Below are positions 16,486-25,033 of a stretch of DNA of 64,000 nt, piece after piece. Source of the stretch: an uncultured Gammaproteobacteria bacterium. GTDB taxonomy: Bacteria; Pseudomonadota; Gammaproteobacteria; DRLM01. Both the position numbers and the translations under genes were made by a program. Under the pieces are notes generated by a model, which was not told where the DNA came from, did not search any database, and worked only from the letters and a program-made list of their open reading frames with translations. The DNA is taken from contig CAMYKQ010000040.1 of the NCBI GenBank assembly GCA_947259075.1, positions 1 through 64,000 on the forward strand. Reading direction: 5' to 3'. How positions within the stretch are numbered: position 1 is the first letter of the stretch; every line of letters starts with the position of its first letter.

Positions 16486-18302
16486 CGGCGATGTTGTTGC
16501 AGCCATTGCTCCAGCATCATCAACACCCAGATCATGGCGCCGTAATAGGTGCTGTGTTGGTCGCGATGTAGTGAGATCAATTGATCCAGATACTCGGGTC
16601 TCAGATAACCACGCTGTTTTAGACTACCCAGGCTGTCATAGGCCAGCTCGCGCAAGGGGGCGTGTTCGTGCATCCACAGGCCGAAAGGCAGGCCGAATCC
16701 GTGTTTGGATTTTTTTAGGATATCCTGTGGCAAGAAATCGTTCAGGGCGTCCTTGAAGAAATAACGCAGCTGATAGCCTTTAAGTTTGAGTGAGGCGGGC
16801 ACCCGTCCGGCGAATTCCACCAGCGCTTCATCCAGCAGGGGGTAACGCACGCCCATGCCGGCCAGCTCGCTGGTGCGGCCCACTTTGCGCAAATCATTAT
16901 CGGCGAGCGTGACTTTCAGATCGACGTGCATCATACGGTTGACCGGGTCACGCGAAGCGGTGCGCGCGTAAATTTCGCGCAGATCCTGCACGGGTTCCTC
17001 AGCGTTCACTTGCTCGAGAAAATCGTCGCTGAAAATTTGGTGGATGTCGTGCTGGTGCAAAAAATTATAGGTCTCCAAACGATCGGGCAAGGGGATGCGC
17101 GCCTGCTCGATGTAGCTGCGCAATTTACGCAAGGGCGCGATGGCGCCCGCGCCGGGTAGCTTGAAGGCGAGCGGTTCGATGAGCGCGTGCCGCAGCGCGC
17201 CGGGCAGCGCGCCGTATAATTCGAAGATCTTTTGTTTGGCGTAACGGGCGTTACCGGCGAAGATTTCATCGCCACCGTCGCCCGCCAGCAAGGTGTGAAT
17301 GCCGTCGTCCGCGGCGAGGCGCGCGCAATAATAGGCGGGGACCGCCGAGGCGTTGCCGAAGGGTTCGTCGTAGCCGGCGGCAATCAGCGGCACGGCGCGG
17401 ACGACATCCTCGGGGGTGACGTAGTATTCGTGATAACGCGTGCCGAAATGCCGCGCGGCGATCTTGGCATATGAGGTTTCGTCGAAACCCTCGGCGTTGA
17501 AGCCGATGGAGTAGGTGTCCACCGGGGCGCCGCGCACCTGCGCGAGCATGCCCGCTACGGTGGAGCTGTCGGTGCCGCCGCTGAGGAAGGCGCCCGTCGC
17601 GGGGTCTTGCGCGCAGTTTTCCACGGCTTGGCGCAAGAGGGTGCGGAATTCACGCGCCAGTTCGGCGGGGGACGCGGAGTGGTCTTCGGCGTAGGGCGCC
17701 CGCCAATAGAATTGGCGGGTGACTTGCCCTTTATCGAAGATCAGGCATTCGCCGGGCAGCAGCCGCCGCACCGAACGGTAGATGCTGCGCGGTGCCGCTA
17801 CCACGTGAAAGTAGAGGTAGTTGAAAATGGACTGGCTGTCCAAGCCGGTGTCGAGGCCGGGATAGGCCAGTACGCTGGCGGCATTGGAACCGAAGACCAG
17901 GGTGTCTCCGGACTGGGCGTAATACATGGCGTGATGACCCATACGGTCGGTGGCGAGCAGGCCGCGGCCGTTTTGATCGATGAGCGCGAAGGCGCAGGGT
18001 CCCTTCAGTGTTTGTAGCCATGTGCCGTCATGAGTCCCGTTGGCGGGATAGTGCGCGGCGAGGGCTTGGCCCGGGTTGGATCCCCCGCCGGATGAGGCAT
18101 TCAGCCAGCCTAGCCAGGCGATATTCAATTCATGGCTGGTATGCACGCCGCTGGGTGTTGTACCGCTGGCGCAGCTCAGGCCGTGTGCGCCATTTTGTCT
18201 GGCTTCAGCGGCCACGCCTCCCAGCGCCGTCTGCATTATTCTCAGATTGGTGCCGGCGTCCGTGCCGGGCTGGGCGTTAAACCATCCGCAGATGCCGCTC
18301 AT
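16482..18302 (-). CDS. Second asparagine synthase-like protein lacking Cys2
   Basis: A 606-residue homologue of glutamine-hydrolysing asparagine synthase. It starts MSGICGWF, so the usual catalytic Cys directly after Met is Ser, with a Cys only at position 5. The synthetase domain keeps the PPi loop LSGGTDSSTVAGML and the C-terminal KKSKHGFGLPF region. The glutaminase site is therefore probably inactive or altered, and the enzyme may use free ammonia or another amine. It lies convergent to the ligase gene (4-bp overlap) and divergent from the TPR gene with 275 bp between. A role in EPS amidation is inferred from location. Confidence 0.88.
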   Translation of the reverse strand: MSGICGWFNAQPGTDAGTNLRIMQTALGGVAAEARQNGAHGLSCASGTTPSGVHTSHELNIAWLGWLNASSGGGSNPGQALAAHYPANGTHDGTWLQTLKGPCAFALIDQNGRGLLATDRMGHHAMYYAQSGDTLVFGSNAASVLAYPGLDTGLDSQSIFNYLYFHVVAAPRSIYRSVRRLLPGECLIFDKGQVTRQFYWRAPYAEDHSASPAELAREFRTLLRQAVENCAQDPATGAFLSGGTDSSTVAGMLAQVRGAPVDTYSIGFNAEGFDETSYAKIAARHFGTRYHEYYVTPEDVVRAVPLIAAGYDEPFGNASAVPAYYCARLAADDGIHTLLAGDGGDEIFAGNARYAKQKIFELYGALPGALRHALIEPLAFKLPGAGAIAPLRKLRSYIEQARIPLPDRLETYNFLHQHDIHQIFSDDFLEQVNAEEPVQDLREIYARTASRDPVNRMMHVDLKVTLADNDLRKVGRTSELAGMGVRYPLLDEALVEFAGRVPASLKLKGYQLRYFFKDALNDFLPQDILKKSKHGFGLPFGLWMHEHAPLRELAYDSLGSLKQRGYLRPEYLDQLISLHRDQHSTYYGAMIWVLMMLEQWLQQHRR

Positions 18303-18577
18303 GAATTTACCTTGTTGCTGCTTTACGCCTACAGTATATCTATTATTCTCGTATTCTCGCGGGCCGATGATACCGGTTCAAGCGGCTTGGGCCAATGGCT
18401 GAGGGGGTCAGAGAGCCGCCAGTGGGGCTTTAACGGGTGATAATTCGTCTTGGCGTAGTTACAATGGCCCGCGAGACACTTTGCCTGAGTTCAGGGAAAG
18501 TTGAGAAGAATGAGTTCCAAGGGCCGTGGCGGTTGGTGATGTGGTTCGCTCCCTCTTAGTTTTTTTGGTTAATACAC
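18303..18577. other. Divergent intergenic region between asparagine synthase 2 and TPR gene
   Basis: This 275-base gap separates two divergently transcribed genes and must hold at least one promoter. A TACAAT hexamer occurs near 18457, but I do not see a convincing -35 partner at 16-18 bp, and no sigma-54 -24/-12 pair with correct spacing was found. No ORF with coding character is present. Confidence 0.4.
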
Positions 18578-19183
18578 ATGTTACAAAAGCTGTTTCACAA
18601 AACTTTCATCGCAGCCGTACTCTATGCGGGGTGGCTAGGCCAAGTGGCCCATGGTGTTGCCCAGTTCAATCCGCCCGAGAGTGAGTTGCAACTTTTGCCG
18701 CCCTACTGCGCGACGGTGGCGGGGCCAGCGGGCCAGCGTCAGATGGACGCGGCAGCACAAAAGTGGTTGCAGATATTGGGGCCTGAGTATTACCACATCC
18801 ACCATCATTGTGACGCACTCTGGCATTGGAATTTGGCGCAGCGCACTTTCGGGCAAGCGGAGACACGCTTTACTTATTTAAAGCGTTCGCTTGGCGGTTT
18901 CGAGTATGTAGAAAGTCGTGCGCGTCCTGACTTTGTCCTCAATGCTGAGATTGCCTATTTCAAGGGCCGTGTCTTGTTGGAGATGGGCGAGGTGCAGGCA
19001 GCCCTCGCTTCGTTCGGGCGTTCCATTAAATTTCAGCCGGGTTACTCGCCGCCGTATGCCGCCCTAGCCGATTATTATCTGGGGGCGGGAGAAAAAGGGG
19101 AAGCCCGTAAGATTTTGGATGAAGGTTTGCAACATGCGCCAGATGCCGAGCCTTTGAAGCGGCGCCTCAGCCGCGTGCAATAG
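18578..19183 (+). CDS. TPR-containing periplasmic protein of EPS locus
   Basis: A 201-residue protein with an apparent signal peptide (hydrophobic FIAAVLYAGWLGQVAHG near the start), so probably exported. The C-terminal 90 residues contain two to three tetratricopeptide-like helices: NAEIAYFKGRVLLEMGEVQAAL, SPPYAALADYYLGAGE and ARKILDEGLQHAPD. The middle carries a His/Trp-rich block, YHIHHHCDALWHWN. TPR proteins of this shape are often found close to XrtA and EPS genes and may scaffold export components; no enzyme function is visible. It heads a plus-strand group with a sulfotransferase and a GT4 gene. Confidence 0.75.
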   Translation: MLQKLFHKTFIAAVLYAGWLGQVAHGVAQFNPPESELQLLPPYCATVAGPAGQRQMDAAAQKWLQILGPEYYHIHHHCDALWHWNLAQRTFGQAETRFTYLKRSLGGFEYVESRARPDFVLNAEIAYFKGRVLLEMGEVQAALASFGRSIKFQPGYSPPYAALADYYLGAGEKGEARKILDEGLQHAPDAEPLKRRLSRVQ

Positions 19184-19258
19184 CCGCTGTGTAATACCGC
19201 CCATGATCTTAATGACCGCAAAACGCATGATAAGTAATCACATCAAACACCGGTGGCT

Positions 19259-20332
19259 ATGAATTTTCTCAAAGTGTGGGCGCTGCGCGTTTTACAACGG
19301 GTCTTGCGGGCGCAGCCCGTGCGTGAGTTATTGTGGCAGGAAACCAAGGATGTCTTTTCTCAACCCCGGTCACGCGCGCTGGAGTTGCCGCGTTACGTAC
19401 CGCTCCCGCCGCGTTTTGCGCGTGGTGAGGTGGTGGAGGAAATGGTACCCGCTGAAAAGGCGCCGATTTTTGTTACCGCGCGTTTCCGTTCCGGTTCGAC
19501 CTTCCTTTGGCAATTGTTCCGAAATACACCGGGTCTGACCGCCTATTACGAGCCGCTCAATGAAAACCGCTGGTTTGTCGCGGCGGGGCGTCATGTGGTG
19601 GACGCCACGCATAAAGGTGTGGCGGATTATCGCCGCGAGTATGCGGGTATGGACGATTTGGATGGCATTTTCAAGACTGAGTGGACGTATCGTCAGCTGT
19701 ATATGGATCAGCGCAGCCATGATGAATCGCTGCATCGTTACATTGCTGAATTGATACGCCGCAGTCCGGGCCGGCCGGTGCTGCAGTTCAATCGGGTCGA
19801 TTTTCGCTTGCCATGGTTACGGGCGCAGTTTCCGGCGGCGCGTATCGTGCATCTTTATCGTGATCCCCGTGAACAGTGGATGTCTGTCGTGATGAAGATG
19901 GACGCACCTATCCCGCCGAAAATGGGATTACCGCTCAGTGCGTTTAATGACCCGTTTTATACTCTGGAGTGGGCGCGCGATCTGCGTCATGTCTTTCCTT
20001 TTCTGGAGCCCGCTGAGGCGAGTCATCCCTACGAGTTGCATTATTACCTCTGGCGTTTATCGTATTTGTTCGGCAAGCAATGGGCGGATTGTTCTCTGAG
20101 TTACGAAGACTTGATCGGTGACGTCGAAGGTCAGCTCGGTGCACTGTACCGCGTGCTTGGTGTGGAAGACGCTCACGTCCCTGAGCTGGCAGCGCTCAAT
20201 AAAGGCGTGATTGAACAACGCTGGCAGAGTTATGCCTCCGCGGAATGGTTTTTCAGCATCGAACGGCATTGTGAGCGTGTGCTGACAGCGTTTTTTTCTG
20301 ATCTGGCACCAGACACGGGAAAGACAAACTAG
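19259..20332 (+). CDS. Sulfotransferase family protein
   Basis: A 357-residue PAPS-dependent sulfotransferase homologue, distinct from the one at 10596. The phosphosulfate loop is ARFRSGSTFLWQLF and the 3'-phosphate segment is HLYRDPREQWMSVV. The intermediate region VLQFNRVDFRLPWLRAQFP is typical of the larger sulfotransferase subfamily. ATG 19259 is chosen; a GTG two codons earlier (19253) is equally possible. Its stop TAG abuts the ATG of the next glycosyltransferase without a gap, so the two are probably co-translated and may act on the same sugar. Confidence 0.87.
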   Translation: MNFLKVWALRVLQRVLRAQPVRELLWQETKDVFSQPRSRALELPRYVPLPPRFARGEVVEEMVPAEKAPIFVTARFRSGSTFLWQLFRNTPGLTAYYEPLNENRWFVAAGRHVVDATHKGVADYRREYAGMDDLDGIFKTEWTYRQLYMDQRSHDESLHRYIAELIRRSPGRPVLQFNRVDFRLPWLRAQFPAARIVHLYRDPREQWMSVVMKMDAPIPPKMGLPLSAFNDPFYTLEWARDLRHVFPFLEPAEASHPYELHYYLWRLSYLFGKQWADCSLSYEDLIGDVEGQLGALYRVLGVEDAHVPELAALNKGVIEQRWQSYASAEWFFSIERHCERVLTAFFSDLAPDTGKTN

Positions 20333-21514
20333 ATGACCGATGAGGGGCGGAATAAGGCAGCGGATTGCCTCGTCATCAGTGAGTTGTTTCTGCCTACTAA
20401 AGGAGGAACCGCCGTGTGGTTCGCAGAGGTTTATCGGCGTTTAGGCGGTCAAAATATTCATATCGTTACCGCCGACGTGGCCGACGCGCAAGCATTCGAT
20501 AAACAGCATCCCAACACAGTGCATCGTGTTTCTCTACGCCGTTATCGCTGGTTGAAACCGGAGTCGCTCGCACTATACGTGCGTCTGTTTTGGCGTGGGT
20601 TGGTGGTGGGTCTGCGGGCTAAGCCCGCATCGATACACGCCGGCCGGGTATTGCCAGAAGGCTTGGTTGCTTGGGCGCTGGCGCGCCTATTACGCCGTCC
20701 GCTGATTATTTACGCGCATGGAGAAGAGATCACCACTTGGCGTACGCCTGGGAAGCGGCGCGCGATGATATTCGCTTATAAACACGCAGATCGAGTGATC
20801 GCGAATAGTGATTTTACTCGCGAGTTGCTGATTGGTTTAGGTGTCGTGCCCTCGCGAATAGCCTTAATCAGTCCGGGTGTTGATATCAGTGTGTTTCATC
20901 CGGGAGAGGATGGCGCCGAGCTGCGTCAACGGCTTGGACTTGGCGCCGAGGAACGCTTGATTTTGTCGGTGGGGCGCCTCAGCCGGCGCAAAGGCTTTGA
21001 TCAAGTCATACGTGCATTGCCTGATTTGCTGGCGCGCGGACTTGATGTCCATTACGCGCTTATAGGTATCGGCGAGGACGATGCGTATTTGCGTGGCCTT
21101 GCCGATGAAATGGGTGTGCGCGAGCGCCTACATATGTTGGCACATCAATCGAGTGAAGATTTGCCGCGTTGGTACCGGGCGGCTGATGTCTTCGCCATGC
21201 CCAACCGTGAAATAGGTGGCGACACCGAAGGATTTGGCATGGTGTTTCTTGAGGCGGCGGCCAGTAGCAAGCCCTCGGTCGCGGGTATGGCGGGTGGGAC
21301 TGGCGCGGCTGTGATTGATGGTCAGACGGGATTGCGCGTGGACGGCAATGCCGTTGATGCGGTGAACGCGGCCTTGTGGCGCTTATTGAGTGATCCTGTT
21401 TATGCGGAAAAGCTGGGCGCGCAAGGCGCGCAGCGGGCTCGTGAGCAATATGCCTGGGAAGCCGTGGCGGTAGCCACGCTGAACTTGATGCAAGAAGTGT
21501 CCTGCAATAAATAA
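20333..21514 (+). CDS. GT4 glycosyltransferase
   Basis: A 393-residue GT-B transferase related to mannosyl or similar GT4 enzymes: SELFLPTKGGTAVWFAEVYRR at the N-terminus, ISPGVDISVFHPG, LILSVGRLSRRKGFDQVI, and the donor motif EGFGMVFLEAAASSKPSVAG. The EIGGDTEGFG arrangement resembles PimB-like transferases, though the donor cannot be assigned. It directly follows the sulfotransferase stop. The convergent minus-strand gene ends 129 bp downstream, with a hairpin between. Confidence 0.9.
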   Translation: MTDEGRNKAADCLVISELFLPTKGGTAVWFAEVYRRLGGQNIHIVTADVADAQAFDKQHPNTVHRVSLRRYRWLKPESLALYVRLFWRGLVVGLRAKPASIHAGRVLPEGLVAWALARLLRRPLIIYAHGEEITTWRTPGKRRAMIFAYKHADRVIANSDFTRELLIGLGVVPSRIALISPGVDISVFHPGEDGAELRQRLGLGAEERLILSVGRLSRRKGFDQVIRALPDLLARGLDVHYALIGIGEDDAYLRGLADEMGVRERLHMLAHQSSEDLPRWYRAADVFAMPNREIGGDTEGFGMVFLEAAASSKPSVAGMAGGTGAAVIDGQTGLRVDGNAVDAVNAALWRLLSDPVYAEKLGAQGAQRAREQYAWEAVAVATLNLMQEVSCNK

Positions 21515-21554
21515 TCCCGATCAGATGATGCAGAGTAGCTTGATCTGGGGAAAT

Positions 21555-21609
21555 ATCTATTCGTTTGGCCTGGTGTTTGGGCGATGAGTTTTTTCATGCC
21601 CGAATAGAT
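21555..21609. repeat. Inverted repeat between convergent genes
   Basis: ATCTATTCG at 21555-21563 is a perfect 9-base inverted match to CGAATAGAT at 21601-21609. A nested GGGCgATG / CATgCCC pair with a T-rich loop shares the right arm, so alternative hairpins are possible. Its position between two convergent stops suggests a transcription end signal, but no strong T tract follows. Confidence 0.5.
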
Positions 21610-21643
21610 TGGCTTCCATGCCATGCGCGTTAGTGAGTCAGGG

Positions 21644-22669
21644 TTATGGGATGAGAGTAAGTCCGTGTACCGACTCATTGGGATTGTCGGATAGTTTCAT
21701 GTGCCGCGTGACGCGGGCGCTGTTGATATCCACCTCGACGACGGCGCAGGGTTGTATGCCTACCAAAACGCGGCGCTCATCGAGTTTCACCAAGCCACGC
21801 ACCCAGGTGCCGGGCACGGGAATAAGTTGGCGTTGCCCCGTTTCAATGTTGCTGATTACCAAGCCGCCATCTTCGGAAGCGAGCATCGTGCGTGTGTTAT
21901 CGAACAATTGGCCATTGTGGTTGGGCCGCAGCGCGGGGTATTGGCTGAGAATCTTAGCTGTACCGGGACGGCCGCGATCAAGCGCAACGACATGAGAGCG
22001 CGAGCCGTGCAAGAGGTTGTACATGCGCCGCCGTGTGGCGTTGAGGGCGTGAGCGCGGTAACCCGGCGCGGGGAACAAACGGCGGCCAAGGCGATGCGCG
22101 GGCCCTTGCGGGTGGACCTGTCCTAAATTGACGATCACGCTGTTGCCTGGGCCGATTTGCACGCAATTTAAATGCGTGTGGTCCAGACCCTGCGGTAAAT
22201 GACGCCGGTAGTCATGGCTTAAATCCAAGGGCTCGCAGTGGATGCCGAGGCGGCGCATCAGTTCGGGGCTATCGCTGATGTGCCAGTGGTCGAGTTTTTC
22301 GCCGCTGTAACTGAGTTTGAGCACCATGTCGTAGCGGGAACAGGAGAGCCAAATGCCCTCATCATCCATGTCGATCTCATGAATGTCAGTGGCCAAGGGA
22401 TGCGATATTTTGTCCTGCAGCCGCCAGTCGGCGTCGTAAACGTAGACGGTGTCGTAATTGGCCATGTAGTAACGACCTTGGTGTACCTTGACGCCGCGTC
22501 CGCCGCGCAAGCCGCCGCGAGGGTTGGTGTTGGAAGAGGGATGCTGCGGGTCGGGCACCGGCGATGTCTGCGCGACGCTTTGTGCGTCCCAGTCGATTTC
22601 GAGCAGGTGGCCGCTGGCTTGCTCGCCGATGATGCTGTGCCGTATGACGGTGGTGGTGATGATCTTCAT
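21644..22669 (-). CDS. Propeller-like hypothetical protein next to sulfatase-fold gene
   Basis: A 341-residue protein without signal peptide or membrane segment. Repeated short blade-like strands (GRYYMANYDTVYVYDADWRL, DDEGIWLSCSRYDMVLKL, NGQLFDNTRTMLASEDGGL) suggest a beta-propeller of the NHL/SMP-30 kind. Two conserved-looking segments are LDHTHLNCVQIG and a DIHEIDMDDEG motif, the former with His residues that could bind metal. I do not recognise a family with a known role. ATG 22669 is chosen because the track start 22711 overlaps the sulfatase gene; it leaves 4 bp between the two, so co-translation is likely. It may read or modify the same glycan as its neighbour, but this is only contextual. 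Confidence 0.65.
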   Translation of the reverse strand: MKIITTTVIRHSIIGEQASGHLLEIDWDAQSVAQTSPVPDPQHPSSNTNPRGGLRGGRGVKVHQGRYYMANYDTVYVYDADWRLQDKISHPLATDIHEIDMDDEGIWLSCSRYDMVLKLSYSGEKLDHWHISDSPELMRRLGIHCEPLDLSHDYRRHLPQGLDHTHLNCVQIGPGNSVIVNLGQVHPQGPAHRLGRRLFPAPGYRAHALNATRRRMYNLLHGSRSHVVALDRGRPGTAKILSQYPALRPNHNGQLFDNTRTMLASEDGGLVISNIETGQRQLIPVPGTWVRGLVKLDERRVLVGIQPCAVVEVDINSARVTRHMKLSDNPNESVHGLTLIP

Positions 22670-22673
22670 ATTT

Positions 22674-24902
22674 TCACTGCGAGTGGCTTTGTCGTTGTGG
22701 CGCGTTGTCAATGCTTGTACGTTGCGGCGACTTGCTCACGAGATAGCTGCCATTCCACGTGAATTGGGCGTCGGCTGAAATCCAGTCAATGAGTCTTTGG
22801 CGCAATTGTGCCGCCACCTCGGGATAGCGGTCAATCACGTTCACTTCGCAATCGGGGTCGGCGATGATGTCGAACAGCCAATAGACGGCGCCGTCTTGCA
22901 TGGGCAGATACACCAATTTCCAGCGGTCGGTGCGCAGCATGCGGTCCTTGGCCTGAATCACCCGTTGTTCAAACTCCGGTTTGAGTGCCAAGGTGCCGCT
23001 CTGTTTGTCGGGGATCTCCAGCATCTCCAGTAAGGAGGGATAACGCAGATGGTTGTTGGCCAGACCGGGGATATTACCCAGCCACACGCCGGTTTCATGA
23101 AACGCAGCTAAATCGAGATCGGTTTTCGGGTCGTCGAGATAGGGGATGAGTGACACCCCCTCCATAGCGGCGGGCACGGGTTGATTCAGCAAACCTAACA
23201 GCGTAGGCGCGAGATCCACGCTGCGCACGACGTGTTTCACCATCGTGCCGCCGGGGCGGCGCGGGTCGATAATCAGCAGAGGGATACGGGCGCTGGGGTC
23301 ACGGCCGATGACGCTATTCCCTTGTCCCCAGCTTTGGCGTTCGAACAAATCGGTGCCGTGATCGCTGTAGATGACGATGAGGGTATTGCGTTCCAGTCCC
23401 TGCGCGCGCAGGTGACCGACGATGTCCGCAACGGCGTCGTCGAACTGGCGCACGGCGCCGTCGTAAAGGTTGATGATTTGGTCCACGTCGAAGGCGCTGG
23501 CGTCCTCTTCCTGGCGTTTGATGATGGAGGAGGGGTCTTTCAGCCCGTCGATGGCGAATTTGGTGGACCCCCGGTAAGCGTGATCCGAGAACAAAGTGTA
23601 GTAGGGATACTCAGAGCCGAAGGGGGCATGGGTGGTGGCGATGAAGACGTTGAGCAGAAAGGGCTGTTTCTGCGCCGCAAGTTGGTTCAGCGCCTGTTCC
23701 GCTTCACGGGTCATGTGGCTCGTGAGCGGCACGCCAGCCAAATAGTACAGCTCGGGCAGAAAGCGGCGGCCGAACTGGTTGTGGGTGAACAGCGATAAAA
23801 ACAGCCGGATATCCTTGGGGCCTTGGCGCATCAGGTATTTCAAGTTCCACTGGTCGGGCGCGGTGTGTGTTTCCTGAAAGCCTAAGGAGAGTTTGCTCAG
23901 ATCGCTGGCGGCCCAGTCACCGATGCTCACCGTGTGATAACCGCTGCGCGCTAATATGCTTGGCAGGCCCGCGACGGGGAGCTGGGCCGCCTGATCGGAG
24001 ATGTAGTTATCGCGTACGCCGTGGGTGTGCGGCCAAGTGCCGGTGAGCAGTGAGGTGATGCTGGGTGCAGTGCGCGCCAGTGGAACATAGGCGTTGGTGA
24101 AGAAGGTGCCCCGCGCGGCCAGTTGATCGATGAAGGGCGTCAAGTTACGAGTGTAGCCGTTGAGGCCAATGCGGTCGGCGCGGAGTGTGTCGGAGCCTAT
24201 CAAGAGGATATTCGGCCGCGAGGTGTCTGAGGCGGGCGCCGCGGCTATGGGCGTAACCTCGGGTGCCCATGTTGCCCACAGACCGAGCGCGAGTACGCCA
24301 CTCCATGCGCCGATCAGCCCCGCCGACCAGCGATACTTGCCTTGCCGCGCTAGGCGCCAAGCAGCCGTGGCGGTGATGATTACCACCAAGACAGCGAGCA
24401 GACTATCGGCAATCAGCAAGCGCCGCGGGCTCAGTTGTTCCCACAAAGGATGGAAGCGCGCCATGTCGTAAAGCGACGAGGCGACGATGCTGCTGGGGAT
24501 ATAGAGCAACTGATGGATGAATTGTACGGCGCTGAGCCCGGCCAGCCCTGCTCCGGCGGCGCAGGCGATGGCCCAGCGCCTTAGCCGCCAGTCGAAAATC
24601 GCGCAGAGACTGGCGTAGAGTAGGGCACCCAGTCCGCCGAGCAGGAAGGCGATCAACAGAGTCCAGCCCGCCAGGCGCGCCAAGGTGAAGGCGGCATAGC
24701 CGGTATAGTGGGCCAGAATTTCATCGCGGATGGTCGGGCCCGTGGTCGTGAAATCGAATGCTGATTTGACAAGCAAGACTAGGGTGAATACGACTGAGAC
24801 AGCAAACACTAAACCCAACGCGGTGCGCAGGGAGGGTGAGGGTTGGGCGGGGTGCATGCCTAGCATGGCAGGTTGTGAAAGGGGGCTATTTGGTGCGTGC
24901 AT
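22674..24902 (-). CDS. Membrane sulfatase-fold hydrolase/transferase with Thr nucleophile
   Basis: A 742-residue inner-membrane protein of the alkaline phosphatase/sulfatase superfamily. About five hydrophobic segments lie in residues 25-215, followed by a large periplasmic catalytic domain. Metal-binding patterns are LLIGSDTLRADRIG and IYSDHGTDLFE. At the position of the formylglycine Cys in sulfatases (C-x-P-x-R) it has Thr278 in RTAPSITSLLTG, with Ile replacing Arg. This resembles phosphoglycerol and phosphoethanolamine transferases more than sulfatases. It may therefore transfer or remove a phospho-group on the EPS; substrate unknown. ATG 24902 is preferred over the TTG in the track. It shares a strand with the flippase upstream and the propeller gene downstream. 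Confidence 0.85.
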   Translation of the reverse strand: MHAPNSPLSQPAMLGMHPAQPSPSLRTALGLVFAVSVVFTLVLLVKSAFDFTTTGPTIRDEILAHYTGYAAFTLARLAGWTLLIAFLLGGLGALLYASLCAIFDWRLRRWAIACAAGAGLAGLSAVQFIHQLLYIPSSIVASSLYDMARFHPLWEQLSPRRLLIADSLLAVLVVIITATAAWRLARQGKYRWSAGLIGAWSGVLALGLWATWAPEVTPIAAAPASDTSRPNILLIGSDTLRADRIGLNGYTRNLTPFIDQLAARGTFFTNAYVPLARTAPSITSLLTGTWPHTHGVRDNYISDQAAQLPVAGLPSILARSGYHTVSIGDWAASDLSKLSLGFQETHTAPDQWNLKYLMRQGPKDIRLFLSLFTHNQFGRRFLPELYYLAGVPLTSHMTREAEQALNQLAAQKQPFLLNVFIATTHAPFGSEYPYYTLFSDHAYRGSTKFAIDGLKDPSSIIKRQEEDASAFDVDQIINLYDGAVRQFDDAVADIVGHLRAQGLERNTLIVIYSDHGTDLFERQSWGQGNSVIGRDPSARIPLLIIDPRRPGGTMVKHVVRSVDLAPTLLGLLNQPVPAAMEGVSLIPYLDDPKTDLDLAAFHETGVWLGNIPGLANNHLRYPSLLEMLEIPDKQSGTLALKPEFEQRVIQAKDRMLRTDRWKLVYLPMQDGAVYWLFDIIADPDCEVNVIDRYPEVAAQLRQRLIDWISADAQFTWNGSYLVSKSPQRTSIDNAPQRQSHSQ

Positions 24903-25033
24903 TGTTCTGGCGCGGACGGCGCCACCTCGTATTTCCAATGGGGTAGGTTTGCAGCTTAATCATGCAGGTTCAGGAAGTTTTGCCAGCCTGGGCCGCGGGA
25001 ATTATATCAGACCATCTCACGTGCCTGGGTTTT

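Noticed and set aside
18440-18485. Sigma-54 promoter TGGCCC...TTTGC before the TPR gene
   Set aside because: The distance between the GG and GC elements is five bases too long.
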